Shown here: one piece after another, positions 53,537 to 62,429 of the stretch
Layout of the letters: each line of letters begins with the position of its first letter
Position numbering within the stretch: the stretch's first letter is position 1
The notes under the pieces: generated by a model
Database searches by the model: none
Told to the model about the DNA's origin: nothing
What the model saw: the letters and a program-made list of their open reading frames with translations, nothing else
Origin: Brevibacillus brevis NBRC 100599
GTDB taxonomy: Bacteria; Bacillota; Bacilli; Brevibacillales; Brevibacillaceae
NCBI RefSeq assembly: GCF_000010165.1
Contig: NC_012491.1
Coordinates: forward strand, 6,200,001-6,264,000
Direction of reading: 5' to 3'
Length of the DNA stretch: 64,000 nucleotides
Made by a program: the position numbers and the translations under genes

Positions 53537-53763
53537 TTTTGTTCACCTCCCTCAGCTTGATTTCATTGCGGTGAGGTACCCTACCCCAATTATTTATTAT
53601 CTCTTCACGTGTAACACTGGGCTTGTTCAAATCATATTTAGCATTGAAATGACGTTTGCAAGCCCAACAACATGGCACCCCCAGTCAAATCCCCTCTTAT
53701 CCAACCAGTCCATCCAATGTTAATCTGGGTTTTTGTTGGCATAGTTTTTGAAGTGTCAATCAT
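53526..53763 (-). pseudogene. Small CxxC protein gene with a one-base frameshift in a G run
   Basis: The first frame starts at ATG 53763, overlapping the stop of the DUF4375 gene (ATGA), and reads MIDTSKTMPTKTQINIGWTG. A run of five G (C on the plus strand, 53678-53682) follows. Removing one G joins it to a second frame reading GVPCCWACKRHFNAKYDLNK and on to KLREVNKSEE, stop at 53526. The joined protein would have about 78 residues with a CCxxC-type cluster, which could bind zinc. Either a mutation, a sequencing error, or slippage at the G run. Confidence 0.45.
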
Positions 53764-54188
53764 TTGCTTGCCTCGTATCTTTCTTTCTCCGCTTCGACAT
53801 AAGCCTCCAATAGCGGCCATATATCAAAATCGATATAAAGGTATAGACTGCCAGCCAGTTCGTCTATTTTCTCACTGTCAAGGTCACTTTGATAGATTTG
53901 GTATATTTGAGCCAGGGTTTCAGCTTCTTTATCCGCTGAAATATGGCGCAACGCGTCGATCATTTTGTCAGCATAGCGCCCGGTGCTGTTTTCCAACAGA
54001 CCGCCAATCCCATTCATCGCCAACTCGGTGTCCATGTCGATGATCCAAATAATATCCTGTATGAATTGTGGATAGGCGGACAGCGCGTCACGGTCAACCG
54101 GTTCATCGTAAATCCGGGACATAGACTGTATCACATCGTTCGCACTCATGACACTAATATTGCTCAAAACTTCGTCAATAAAGCTCAT
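53760..54188 (-). CDS. DMP19 / DUF4375 family protein
   Basis: 142 residues. The family pattern is DALSAYPQFIQDIIWIIDMDTELAMNGIGGLLENSTGRYADKMIDALRHISADKEAETLAQIYQIY, helical and acidic. The name-giving Neisseria DMP19 is a DNA-mimic protein. Bacillus-group members are uncharacterised and are often found in immunity-type gene clusters. GGAGCACCAC precedes the ATG. Its stop overlaps the next small gene by 4 bases. Confidence 0.78.
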   Translation of the reverse strand: MSFIDEVLSNISVMSANDVIQSMSRIYDEPVDRDALSAYPQFIQDIIWIIDMDTELAMNGIGGLLENSTGRYADKMIDALRHISADKEAETLAQIYQIYQSDLDSEKIDELAGSLYLYIDFDIWPLLEAYVEAEKERYEASK

Positions 54189-54216
54189 GTGGTGCTCCTT
54201 TTGTTATGCCACGCTC

Positions 54217-54357
54217 TCAATCCAGCTGGCGCAACGCTTTTTCGATTGATTCCCTAACATCATTATTTTTCAACTGGGGATAAATTGCTTGAAGCTCAGA
54301 ACGGAAGGATTCCGTCTGTACATCCGATAACCCTTGTGGATGATATGCAATGCCCAT
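54217..54357 (-). CDS. Short hypothetical protein or C-terminal remnant
   Basis: 46 codons from ATG 54357 (MGIAYHPQGLSDVQTESFRS) to TGA at 54217. The frame remains open for nine more codons upstream (KRLDRFLNE) before a stop. The sequence ELQAIYPQLKNNDVRESIEKALRQLD is protein-like. No ribosome site before the ATG, so it is probably the tail of a lost gene. Located directly between rlmH and the DUF4375 gene. Confidence 0.4.
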   Translation of the reverse strand: MGIAYHPQGLSDVQTESFRSELQAIYPQLKNNDVRESIEKALRQLD

Positions 54358-54471
54358 CTCATTAAGAAATCTATCAAGTCGCTTCTAATTTTTTGTAGAG
54401 TTGTATCTTTGGTCTTTTTTTCGTTATTTTTCACACGACTTCTTGATTGCGAACTTCACTAACAACCAACA

Positions 54472-54502
54472 TTTTTCGCCGTCACTTATGATAAGGCTCC
54501 CC
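54472..54502. repeat. att-like site B at the rlmH stop codon
   Basis: Covers the last codons and stop of rlmH (PYHK, TGA) and 10 bases beyond. Repeated with 27/31 identity at 32945-32975 and over its first 22 bases at 53101-53122. This is the position where staphylococcal SCC cassettes integrate. Confidence 0.7.
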
Positions 54503-54961
54503 CCGACTAATCCGAAACGCTCGATAAACCTGCTCCAACAACACCAACCGCACCAACTGATGCGGAAACGTCATCTTCGAAAACGACAACAACGCATCTG
54601 CCCGCTTCAACACCTGATCAGCCAACCCCAACGATCCGCCAATCACAAATGCCACCTGACTGCGCCCATGCAAAGCCAGTTTGTCCATCTCCGCAGACAG
54701 CTTCTCCGATGACCACATTTGCCCATCAATCGCCAGCGCGATCACATACTGATCCTGCTTGATCTGCGCCAGGATACGCTCGCCTTCCTTGCGCTTCACC
54801 TGCTCCATCTCCGCCGCACTCATCTCTTCTGGCGCCTTTTCATCATTGACCTCGATCACTTGAAGCTTGCAATAAGCAGACAGACGCTTGCTATATTCAT
54901 CAATGCCCTCACGCAAATATTTCTCCTTCAGCTTCCCTACTGTAATAATCGAAATTTGCAT
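54482..54961 (-). CDS. rlmH: 23S rRNA (pseudouridine1915-N3)-methyltransferase
   Basis: 159 residues, full length. SPOUT-fold enzyme that methylates pseudouridine 1915 of helix 69 on assembled ribosomes. Visible are [26 protein letters not shown], the SAM-knot region [14 protein letters not shown], and the conserved C-terminus [36 protein letters not shown] precedes the ATG. In Bacillales it sits next to the wal operon, as here. Its 3' end is the likely attachment site for the accessory DNA to the left. Confidence 0.97.
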
Positions 54962-54964
54962 GCC

Positions 54965-55207
54965 CTACATTCCCTTCTCTTTCAAAAGCGCAATCTGCGC
55001 TGGCTCTCCACATTCCCGACAACGCTTGTCTACTCCATCGCCCTCAACCGCCTGTGCCGCATACGTATCCGGGGCGGCCTCAAAATCGTTTACGTAATCA
55101 TCCAACTCCTGCTCCAAATGCTCCATGCAAGCAAACCGCACCGGATATTCCGCCAACAACTCAACTTCTTTCCCTTCTATTTGCAAGCTTTTCATCTTCA
55201 TGTCCAT
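54965..55207 (-). CDS. yyzF: CxxH/CxxC small protein (YyzF-like)
   Basis: About 80 residues with two metal-ligand pairs, FACMEHLEQELDDYV and KRCRECGEPAQIAL, which define the CxxH/CxxC protein family located beside rlmH in Bacillales. Probably binds zinc. The function is unknown. The ATG at 55207 has GAGGC about 7 bases upstream; further in-frame Met codons at 55201 and 55195 are possible. It ends 3 bases before rlmH starts, so the two are cotranscribed. Confidence 0.85.
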   Translation of the reverse strand: MDMKMKSLQIEGKEVELLAEYPVRFACMEHLEQELDDYVNDFEAAPDTYAAQAVEGDGVDKRCRECGEPAQIALLKEKGM

Positions 55208-55370
55208 ATCAAATGCCTCTTTTCCGTTCATAATTGTCGCTTCTATTCTACCCCAGAACCGCAACAAAACAAATGAATCCACCAAAAAGACCTCGATGAG
55301 TTTACAATCATAAGCCTTTATATTTTATAGCTTTTATTTTGAAAACCTCGTCGGACAGTGAAAGCTGTAG

Positions 55371-55704
55371 AGAGAAAAAAGAAGAAAACGGCGAAAGTCT
55401 TTGGGATACCATCCGAAGCGCAATGGAAAAAGGGAAACCTGCCTTTAGCGTCCACCTCTGAGACACTACGTAGCTGCGCGACTTTGGACGCGGGTTTCAC
55501 TTTTTCCACCGTGTAGGAAAGTTTAACTACTTCATTGTGAACACGCTGTTATGCTTAAACTTTCTGGAACGCATAAAAACTTTCCTCTAAAACGCGGTCG
55601 CTCCTCCGTGAATTAGCTTCGTATAGGAGTTTTTTTATGGAGCTGGGCAGAACCACCTCCAGCAGGTATCCCAAGAACTTGAGCGTTTTCTTCTTTTTTC
55701 TCTC
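55371..55704. repeat. MITE-like or structured non-coding element bounded by 40-base inverted arms
   Basis: The left arm (55371-55410) and the complement of the right arm (55665-55704) share AGAGAAAAAAGAAGAAAACG exactly, diverge for about 10 bases and end in the same TGGGATACC. Inside are a 16-bp stem (55424-55439 with 55493-55508), a nested GCGTCC/GGACGC pair and GAAAGTTTAA/TTAAACTTTC. No credible gene lies in it. It could be a miniature transposable element or a folded RNA. Confidence 0.6.
55424..55508. other. Long stem-loop inside the inverted-repeat element
   Basis: TGGAAAAAGGGAAACC pairs with GGTTTCACTTTTTCCA at 15 of 16 positions. GCGTCC (55448-55453) and GGACGC (55486-55491) extend the fold inward. 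Confidence 0.7.
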
Positions 55705-55729
55705 CTCCACCAAAGCCCAGTCAACGAAC

Positions 55730-55764
55730 AAAAAAAGAGAGCGCCGTATCAGCTCGGCGCTCTT
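55730..55764 (-). terminator. Terminator after the HtrA-like protease gene
   Basis: On the minus strand AAGAGCGCCG pairs with CGGCGCTCTC-type bases and is followed by TTTTTTT. Confidence 0.85.
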
Positions 55765-55902
55765 AAGAAGGGATCTATTTAAAATAGATAGAGGGGGGGA
55801 ACTTAGATACTGCATATATGCAAACGGGACAAAATGCATCCCGGAATTGCCCGTCAACGTTTGATTCCTTCACATGCCTGCCCACAAAATGGTCAGTGCT
55901 TC

Positions 55903-57138
55903 TTACTGCTGTGGCGGAGCGGTCAGCTTCACTTTGGCAGTCTTCAGGAGACCGTCACGATAGTACGTAACGTCCATCGTATCGCCCGGCTTTTTGTTCA
56001 TCGTCAAATACTTCCGCAGCTGAGCGCTGGTGGAAATGTTCTTGTCATCCAGCTTGACAATGACGTCGAGTTGTCTCAAGCCCGCTTGACCCGCAGGAGA
56101 GAATTTGCCTACGTCAGTCTGAACGACAACGCCACTTTGCACTTGATCAGGCAGATTCAAGGTTTCTTTCCATTCGTTGCGCGGCACATTGGCCAAGTCG
56201 AGTGGCTGCACACCGAGGTAAGAACGTTGCAGCGTGCCTTTTTCCATCAGCTGGTCCACGATTACTTTGACATCATTGATCGGGAGGGCAAAACCTAACC
56301 CTTCGACACCTGTTTTGGAAATCTTCAAGGTGTTAATCCCGATGACCTGTCCCTCAATGTTTACGAGGGCACCACCGCTGTTACCAGGGTTGATTGCTGC
56401 GTCTGTTTGAATGACGTCCAGCTCCCAGTCGTCCTGGCCATCTTCGTTAAAGTCCATGGGCATGGAGCGTTCTTTGGAACTGATGATACCTTGTGTAACG
56501 GTCCGGGAGAACTGCATACCCAATGGGTTCCCGATAGCAATGGCCGGTTCGCCCACCTGTAAGGTAGAGGAATCCCCAAACTCAGCAACGTCCGTAACCT
56601 TGGAGGCGTCGATTTCCAGTACAGCCAGATCGGCGTAACCATCGGCGCCGACTACTTTCGCCGATACTTTTTCACCTGTTGGCAGGGCGACCTCCAGCTT
56701 TTGCGCTTTATCGATTACGTGGTAGTTGGTAACGATGTAGGCTTTTCCGCCTTTTTTCTGAAAGATGACACCAGAGCCTTGGCCCTGCTCTACATCCGTC
56801 GAGTTCTGCATCCAACTGTTTCTGCGCTGACCGATGTTGATTACACCAACGATCGCGTTTTCTACTTGTTTCACCGCCTCTACTGTACCCGATCCTACAC
56901 TCACAGATACTGGCTTAGCAAACAGGCTAGAGGCGGAGGAGGCATTGCTGCTTATCGCATTTTCTGTTCCAGGCTTAACCATATTAATATATCCCGCATT
57001 GGAGAGAGTCGGCAGCGTGAGCAGGACGACCATCCCCCCAATTACCGCGGATGTTACCGACGTCACGACCATACGTCCAATGTTAGAACCGCGTTGTTTT
57101 TTTCGCTCCACGTGAGTGAAATCATCATAGAAACCCAT
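55903..57138 (-). CDS. htrC: Membrane-anchored HtrA/DegP-like serine protease
   Basis: 411 residues of the S1C family. A short cytosolic lead, then a membrane helix (about 22-42). The trypsin-like domain has the triad His in IVTNYHVID, Asp in YADLAVLEID and Ser in INPGNSGGALVN. A C-terminal PDZ domain follows (about 310-405, SGVVVQTDVGKFSPAGQAGLRQLDVIVKLDDKNIS). It degrades or refolds damaged exported proteins. The ATG at 57138 follows GGAGAGG. It is the usual downstream member of the wal region (YyxA/HtrC in Bacillus). Confidence 0.94.
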   Translation of the reverse strand: MGFYDDFTHVERKKQRGSNIGRMVVTSVTSAVIGGMVVLLTLPTLSNAGYINMVKPGTENAISSNASSASSLFAKPVSVSVGSGTVEAVKQVENAIVGVINIGQRRNSWMQNSTDVEQGQGSGVIFQKKGGKAYIVTNYHVIDKAQKLEVALPTGEKVSAKVVGADGYADLAVLEIDASKVTDVAEFGDSSTLQVGEPAIAIGNPLGMQFSRTVTQGIISSKERSMPMDFNEDGQDDWELDVIQTDAAINPGNSGGALVNIEGQVIGINTLKISKTGVEGLGFALPINDVKVIVDQLMEKGTLQRSYLGVQPLDLANVPRNEWKETLNLPDQVQSGVVVQTDVGKFSPAGQAGLRQLDVIVKLDDKNISTSAQLRKYLTMNKKPGDTMDVTYYRDGLLKTAKVKLTAPPQQ

Positions 57139-57329
57139 GATTCATACCTCTCCTTTCTATCTTCTACTATTAATAGCTTTGCAGGTTTTTCATGCTCGTA
57201 TACACAATGACATGCGCCGTATTTGGTTTGCATGATTGATTCCGTTGATGTCTGTTCCTTTTGACACCCTTAGTATACGACCCGCTTTCGGCAAAATGGC
57301 GTGAGAATTATGGAAAGGTTGTGGAATAC

Positions 57330-57360
57330 AAAAAAGCTCCCGGAATATTTCTCCGAGAGC
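57330..57360 (-). terminator. Terminator downstream of walJ
   Basis: On the minus strand GCTCTCGGA pairs with TCCGGGAGC and is followed by TTTTTT. It lies beyond the rightward small gene at 57404-57640, so wal transcripts cross that gene in antisense before ending. Confidence 0.8.
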
Positions 57361-57403
57361 ACGGATATGATAGATTAAAAGCTTTTAGAAAGGATTGATA
57401 GAC

Positions 57404-57640
57404 TTGAAAGAAGTCCACCTCATCGCCAAACTGGCTGATCTTCAGGAAGTAGACTACCACAATACGCTTGTCCTGCATGCTTTAATCGAGCTGCTCGTAG
57501 CCAAAGGACTGCTGACACATGACGAGCTGACTGCCAAAGTGAATGAGCTCGATACACAATTAACTTTCCATATCGATACGTATGCGGAGCTCACAGAGCG
57601 CATCGCCAGTCGTCAAGCAGGGATCAAACCGATCTTATAG
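57404..57640 (+). CDS. Small helical protein, opposite to the wal operon
   Basis: 78 residues from TTG 57404 (AAAGG 10 bases upstream): KEVHLIAKLADLQEVDYHNTLVLHALIELLVAKGLLTHDELTAKVNELDTQL. The central HALIELLVAKGLLT..EL pattern resembles the small helical segment of nitrile hydratase beta-like or accessory proteins. I do not assign a function. Its 3' end overlaps the 3' end of walJ by 6 bases. Confidence 0.6.
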   Translation: MKEVHLIAKLADLQEVDYHNTLVLHALIELLVAKGLLTHDELTAKVNELDTQLTFHIDTYAELTERIASRQAGIKPIL

Positions 57641-58423
57641 CTCTTCCAGCTTGGTAGGTCGATCCGGGTACGTATCGCGCAGATGCACATCGTTACCAAC
57701 AGACAGCCCCCGCTCCTCCAAGATGTTTTTGACCGTCAGTCGGGCCAAATCAATCATGTTGTTTTCCTTACTCAAGTGAGCGAGGTATACACGCTCTGCT
57801 CCACCTGTTAGACAATCGAGCAAAGCATCGCCCGCCGCTTCATTGGACAAGTGCCCGACATCACTTAAGATACGTCGCTTGATGCTCCAAGGATACTGGG
57901 ACATGCGCAGCAGCTCAACGTCATGATTGGACTCGAACACATACGCATCTGCTCCACGAATCGTCTCCTTGATCCGATCGCTGACATACCCCAGATCTGT
58001 TGCGACACTGAGCTTTTTCTTGCCATCATAAAAACAGAAGCCCATGGGCTCGGCGGCATCATGCGAGATTCCGAATGACTCGATGCCCAAATCCTCCAAC
58101 TCTTTCTTTTCCCCCACAGAAAAGAAGCGTCGCTGATCTTCCTTGATCGTCCCGATTTGCCCATCCAGCTCCGACCATGTCTTTTCATTGGCGTAAATCG
58201 GCAATCCATATCGCCGCGCCATGACACCGACTCCTTTAATATGGTCGACGTGCTCATGGGTGACGAGAATGGCGCTAAGCTCTGCGGGATTGACACCAAT
58301 GGTCTCCAGTGCCGCTTCTGCTTGCTTTCCAGTAATCCCTACATCGATCAACACGGAAACACGGTCTGTTGCCACATAAATGGCGTTGCCCGTACTCCCG
58401 CTTGCTAACACACTAAATCTCAC
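57635..58423 (-). CDS. walJ: MBL-fold hydrolase WalJ (YycJ)
   Basis: 262 residues of the metallo-beta-lactamase fold. Metal ligands VTHEHVDHIKGVGVMA, then SHDAAEPMGF, FESNHDVELL and VYLAHLSKENN. VLASGSTGNAIYVATD is the typical N-terminus. WalJ has 5'-3' exonuclease-type activity in relatives and is always part of the wal operon. Last gene of walRKHIJ here. The start is ATG at 58423. Confidence 0.95.
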   Translation of the reverse strand: MRFSVLASGSTGNAIYVATDRVSVLIDVGITGKQAEAALETIGVNPAELSAILVTHEHVDHIKGVGVMARRYGLPIYANEKTWSELDGQIGTIKEDQRRFFSVGEKKELEDLGIESFGISHDAAEPMGFCFYDGKKKLSVATDLGYVSDRIKETIRGADAYVFESNHDVELLRMSQYPWSIKRRILSDVGHLSNEAAGDALLDCLTGGAERVYLAHLSKENNMIDLARLTVKNILEERGLSVGNDVHLRDTYPDRPTKLEEL

Positions 58424-58466
58424 CGAACATCCCTCTTCCCGTATCTATCCCAGGTTGTCTATCTAT

Positions 58467-59240
58467 TCAGCGCTGCGTGACCATCGGACGCTCCAGAGCC
58501 CCTGTAATCGCGTTGACAAAATGCCATTTGCCATCGTGAACCACACGCCATACAGGCACCAGCGTCTGAATATCCGCATCGTAAGAACCGTAATAACCCA
58601 GGCTCACATTCTCAATCCGTTCCCCTGGTGTAATGATTTGCTTGTCCACCAGAGAGCGTAGGGCCGCATAACCAGAGATCACCTGTCGTTCCCCCTGCTG
58701 CTTGCGAAGGTGGAAAAAGGTCTGCCTGTAGCCAAGTACCGCTCCGTTGTCCAAATACATTTCTAACGGTGCAACGAATACTGGCATTTTATCATAGACC
58801 TGCCAATACAAAAGCCGCGCTTGATTCGATTGATACGGATCGGCTACGTATTGATCGGAATAAATCAGCCTCGGCCCAATTTGACGCAAGAGCTCCTGAG
58901 GATTCAACTGACCACGAATCTGCATCGGTGGGTTCAGCTTGGCAGCTAACGCCATCTTTTCTACCGTTGCCTGAAGCTCTGATATCTCATGCAAGGAAAT
59001 CGGATTAATCCCGACATACTCCGCATCCAAATTGGACATTGCTGGTGTATCCTGCGGCACTTCTGTATCCAATGTGATATTTTGCTGATTCAAGTACAGC
59101 TCTGTATTCCATTTCTCACTTTGTGCGACTTCCTTATCATTCCACAGGCTAATGCGCGTCACATACACCTGATACAGGAGAAACAAATCGAGGAGAAGAA
59201 AGGCCCAGATCAGAATCGTCTTGGTTCTACTCCAATCCAT
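58467..59240 (-). CDS. walI: WalI regulator of WalK
   Basis: About 257 residues with a single N-terminal membrane helix (MDWSRTKTILIWAFLLLDLFLLY) and an extracytoplasmic YycH/YycI-type domain (LLRQIGPRLIYSDQYVADP, SGYAALRSLVDKQIITPGERIENVSLGYYG). With WalH it binds WalK in the membrane and tunes its activity. The ATG at 59240 has GAGGAGGG before it and overlaps the end of walH by 14 bases. Confidence 0.93.
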   Translation of the reverse strand: MDWSRTKTILIWAFLLLDLFLLYQVYVTRISLWNDKEVAQSEKWNTELYLNQQNITLDTEVPQDTPAMSNLDAEYVGINPISLHEISELQATVEKMALAAKLNPPMQIRGQLNPQELLRQIGPRLIYSDQYVADPYQSNQARLLYWQVYDKMPVFVAPLEMYLDNGAVLGYRQTFFHLRKQQGERQVISGYAALRSLVDKQIITPGERIENVSLGYYGSYDADIQTLVPVWRVVHDGKWHFVNAITGALERPMVTQR

Positions 59241-60609
59241 GCGCCTTCCCTCCTCCCTGCTTGGTGTGCGCAGAAATATACAGGCTCGCCTGATTCGCCA
59301 ATTCCACAACCCAGATTGGCATCAAGTCCACGTTTCCCTCGCCTACTTTGGTATGGTAAGCCAAATAAGCGTTCGTGATTTTTTCTGTGTCCGCCAGTTT
59401 TTTGTCACGAATATATTGATACAGCTCCGGACCAGACATGATCGTCCACTCTTTATTGTCGATATACTTGTCCAAATCCAGCAGCGATCGGCTCATCGTC
59501 ACAACCTGGCCTGCCTCCGAGGTCATTTGGATTGTATCGATTTGCTTGGCTTCCCCCTCACTAATCAAGGGATACGCCCCCACGTACTGGCGGAATGTGA
59601 TCAAGTCTTTTTCATTGTAGCTCTTCTTGATTCGTTCAAAATGATACTCATCAAGCCAGCCCAGGTGTTTATTCATAAAGGTAACGGCACTCTGCACTTT
59701 TTCTTCATCAGACAGCTGCTGATCACGCTGTTGATACGCCGGATCAGTAAACGTGAACGCCTTCTGTTCCGACCTTAATTGAATCGATCTGCTGCCATCT
59801 GTAAAAATAACCGTTTTGTCACGCTCCATGATCTGTCTGACGAGCGATTGATCGATAAAGTAAGACTCGATTAGTCTATCATTCGTAACAGGTACGTAGC
59901 TGTAGCGGAATTGCTGCATGCGCATCTGATTCTTGGGCAAATAGTAAGTGCTCCACATCAGCGCCGATCCTTCCAAATCTACGAAGCTTCGCTCTGGTTT
60001 GACGATTTTCATGATTTGCTCAGGCATTAAATCACCAGAAGCCAAATACGATTCTCGCAAATCCTTAGGGCTGATCGATGTTCGAGAACGCATCATGCGA
60101 CCTTCCTCAGTCGACAAAAACAACGCGTAGACGACATCCTCGTCCTTCTCGTAATACAGCCACAATCGGTCAATCCCTTTCATTCGGTTGTCAAACTCAT
60201 CCCGAAAGGTTACCAGCCGACCTACAATTGACAAGGGAACCGTGCTCCGAAAGCGCACTTCCAACCCCATCTTTTCCCGGGCAATATCTTCCCATTTCTC
60301 ATTGGAGATGGTGAGCGGAGAAAAATCGAGGAAGATCCATTTCGACATTTCTCGCACGATCAAACTGTAAGGAGCATCGGTTGCGGATGCTTTCGTATGG
60401 CGATCTTCCCCATAGTGAAAAACAACGGATTCCGGCGTAACGAGCTGTTCGAGTTGTTTTTCCTGAACAGGCTTAGACTGCGTGTACTCTGCCGGTTCAA
60501 TAAATTGAAGGTTGGGTTGATTCGACCACAACATCGCTGTCAAAACAAAGCTGGCTAGCACTAGCAGATTGAGTAAGACGGTCTTGGCAGGCTCTAGCAT
60601 CCGCTTCAT
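59227..60609 (-). CDS. walH: WalH regulator of WalK
   Basis: About 460 residues. A membrane helix (VLLNLLVLASFVLTAMLWSNQP) is followed by a long extracytoplasmic YycH domain, including YYLPKNQMRMQQFRYSYVPV and SQPL-type repeats. WalH and WalI inhibit or activate WalK depending on species. The ATG at 60609 follows AAGGAGGAAAAACGGG. It overlaps the 3' end of walK by 4 bases. Confidence 0.93.
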   Translation of the reverse strand: MKRMLEPAKTVLLNLLVLASFVLTAMLWSNQPNLQFIEPAEYTQSKPVQEKQLEQLVTPESVVFHYGEDRHTKASATDAPYSLIVREMSKWIFLDFSPLTISNEKWEDIAREKMGLEVRFRSTVPLSIVGRLVTFRDEFDNRMKGIDRLWLYYEKDEDVVYALFLSTEEGRMMRSRTSISPKDLRESYLASGDLMPEQIMKIVKPERSFVDLEGSALMWSTYYLPKNQMRMQQFRYSYVPVTNDRLIESYFIDQSLVRQIMERDKTVIFTDGSRSIQLRSEQKAFTFTDPAYQQRDQQLSDEEKVQSAVTFMNKHLGWLDEYHFERIKKSYNEKDLITFRQYVGAYPLISEGEAKQIDTIQMTSEAGQVVTMSRSLLDLDKYIDNKEWTIMSGPELYQYIRDKKLADTEKITNAYLAYHTKVGEGNVDLMPIWVVELANQASLYISAHTKQGGGKAHGLE

Positions 60610-62429
60610 CCCGTTTTTCCTCCTTGGGCAAATGGCACCCAGAACGTGACTGTCGTTCCCACGTTCCATTCACTCGTAATCTCGATATCTGCACCGTGTG
60701 CCTGTACTAATTCGCGGGCAATCGCCAATCCCAGACCTGTTCCACCCTGACCGCGCGAACGCGCCTTGTCTACGCGGTAGAAGCGCTCAAAGATTCGCTT
60801 CAGATCGCGGCTGGGAATACCAATTCCTGTGTCGGTGATAGAGATTTGAACCCGCCTTTGCTTGTGGTTCTCTTTTGCCATGAGAACCACAGTGCCTCCT
60901 TGAGGCGTATACTTAATCGCATTGGACAAAAGATTATCCAATACTTGATTGATCGCATCCAGATCAATGTAAACCAGCGGAAGCTTGCTCGGCATATCCA
61001 GACTGAGCTGAACCTCCTGTTGCTCACTGAACATGGAAAAACGATCAGCAGCGTAGTGAAGCAATCGATTGAGGTCCGCTTCCTTGCAATGCAAACGGAC
61101 CCCTTGTGAATCAAAACGCGATAGCTGCAACAAATCGTTTACCAAGCGAATCATGCGCTCTGTCTCCGACGACGTAACCTTCAAGAACCGTTGGGATAGC
61201 TCCGGCTCTTCCACTGCACCATCCAGGAGCGCTTCCACGTAGCTTTTAATGGTCGTCAGTGGTGTCCGCAGCTCATGCGATACATTCGCCACGAATTCAC
61301 GGCGCTGCTGCTCCAGTCGCTGCTGATCCGTCACATCGGCTACGACAGCAATGATTCCACCCATTTTTTTGCTATCGTGCTGCAAGGGTGTAAACGTCAC
61401 ACGCAGGATGACTTCTTCCTTATTCGGCAGCGTCATCTCAATGATAAGCGGTTCTTCCTGCGCATAGAGCGACATCTCATCTTCTGGCGGCAGACCCAAC
61501 AGATCGTACAAGGTGCGCCTCTTGAGAAGGACGTCAGCCATCGTCACCTGCAACATATCTTCTGCGGCTCGATTAAACAGGATGATCTGTCCATTTCGGT
61601 TAGCGGCAATAACACCGTCCGTCATGTTGCTCAAAATTCCTGCGAGCTTCTCACGCTCTTCCTCTTGCTGCAAGATGGCTTCCTGCAAACGCAAGGTCAT
61701 ATGATTAAAGGCCATACCGAGTTGGCCAATTTCATCATCGCTATAGATACGTACACTACTGTTAAAATCCCCGTCTGCCACCAATCGCGCCTGACGGGTC
61801 ATCTCCTTCACAGGCTTGGTGATGGTGCGGGCCAATACGACCCCGAGCACCGCCGTAATGACCATCGCGATCATTGTACCTGTCCCCAAGATGCCGTTCA
61901 TTTTACCAATCGTCGCATAAGTGCCTTCCATCGAAGCGACCATGTAGACCGCACCGTATACAATCTGATCGCCCTTAACAGGTAATGCCAATACTTTCAC
62001 CCGCGCCCCCGTCTTCGGGTCGATCCGCATCGATTCACTGCGCGTCCCGAGCAAGGCAACCGTCACCTCAGGCTGCGAGGTTCGCTGTCCAATTGTACTT
62101 TTGTCCTCTGTCGTCGCGACCACCGTTCTTGTCTGATCGATGACCTGCACATTGGCTCCATTGATTTTTACCAGGTTGTTGATCAGGTTGTCGATGTACT
62201 GACGATTTTGTTCGGTGTTGGATTCCTTCCCGTCATGCGGGCGCAAATCGCTTTCCAGCAAACTCGCTAACAAACTGGCTTGTCCATTCAAGGCCTCGGA
62301 AAAGTTGTTGATGTAGTAACTCTCGACTTCCCGGGCAAAATACGCGCTAATAAATTGCATCGCAAGCAAAATTAACAGCATGTAAATGATGACCATTTTC
62401 CACTGAACAGTTTTGAACAGCCGCCTCAT
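60606..62429 (-). CDS. walK: Essential cell-wall sensor kinase WalK
   Basis: 607 residues with the full WalK layout. Membrane helix 1 (12-32), extracytoplasmic sensor (33-180), helix 2 (183-203), HAMP (204-257), PAS (about 262-370), HisKA with [16 protein letters not shown] (His385), HATPase with [14 protein letters not shown] and [16 protein letters not shown]. It senses the state of peptidoglycan synthesis and phosphorylates WalR. The ATG overlaps the walR stop by 4 bases. Confidence 0.97.
   Translation of the reverse strand: MRRLFKTVQWKMVIIYMLLILLAMQFISAYFAREVESYYINNFSEALNGQASLLASLLESDLRPHDGKESNTEQNRQYIDNLINNLVKINGANVQVIDQTRTVVATTEDKSTIGQRTSQPEVTVALLGTRSESMRIDPKTGARVKVLALPVKGDQIVYGAVYMVASMEGTYATIGKMNGILGTGTMIAMVITAVLGVVLARTITKPVKEMTRQARLVADGDFNSSVRIYSDDEIGQLGMAFNHMTLRLQEAILQQEEEREKLAGILSNMTDGVIAANRNGQIILFNRAAEDMLQVTMADVLLKRRTLYDLLGLPPEDEMSLYAQEEPLIIEMTLPNKEEVILRVTFTPLQHDSKKMGGIIAVVADVTDQQRLEQQRREFVANVSHELRTPLTTIKSYVEALLDGAVEEPELSQRFLKVTSSETERMIRLVNDLLQLSRFDSQGVRLHCKEADLNRLLHYAADRFSMFSEQQEVQLSLDMPSKLPLVYIDLDAINQVLDNLLSNAIKYTPQGGTVVLMAKENHKQRRVQISITDTGIGIPSRDLKRIFERFYRVDKARSRGQGGTGLGLAIARELVQAHGADIEITSEWNVGTTVTFWVPFAQGGKTG

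Noticed and set aside
30000-54500. A ccr-type serine recombinase or other integrase to go with the rlmH-end repeats
   Set aside because: Every sizeable gene in this region has another assignment and none shows a serine recombinase or tyrosine recombinase motif. The recombinase is absent from the window.
55318-55864. Several frames of 60-100 codons on both strands in the inverted-repeat element
   Set aside because: They arise from the paired arms (the Phe-rich FFFFLS strings are the A/T-rich arms) and have no ribosome sites.
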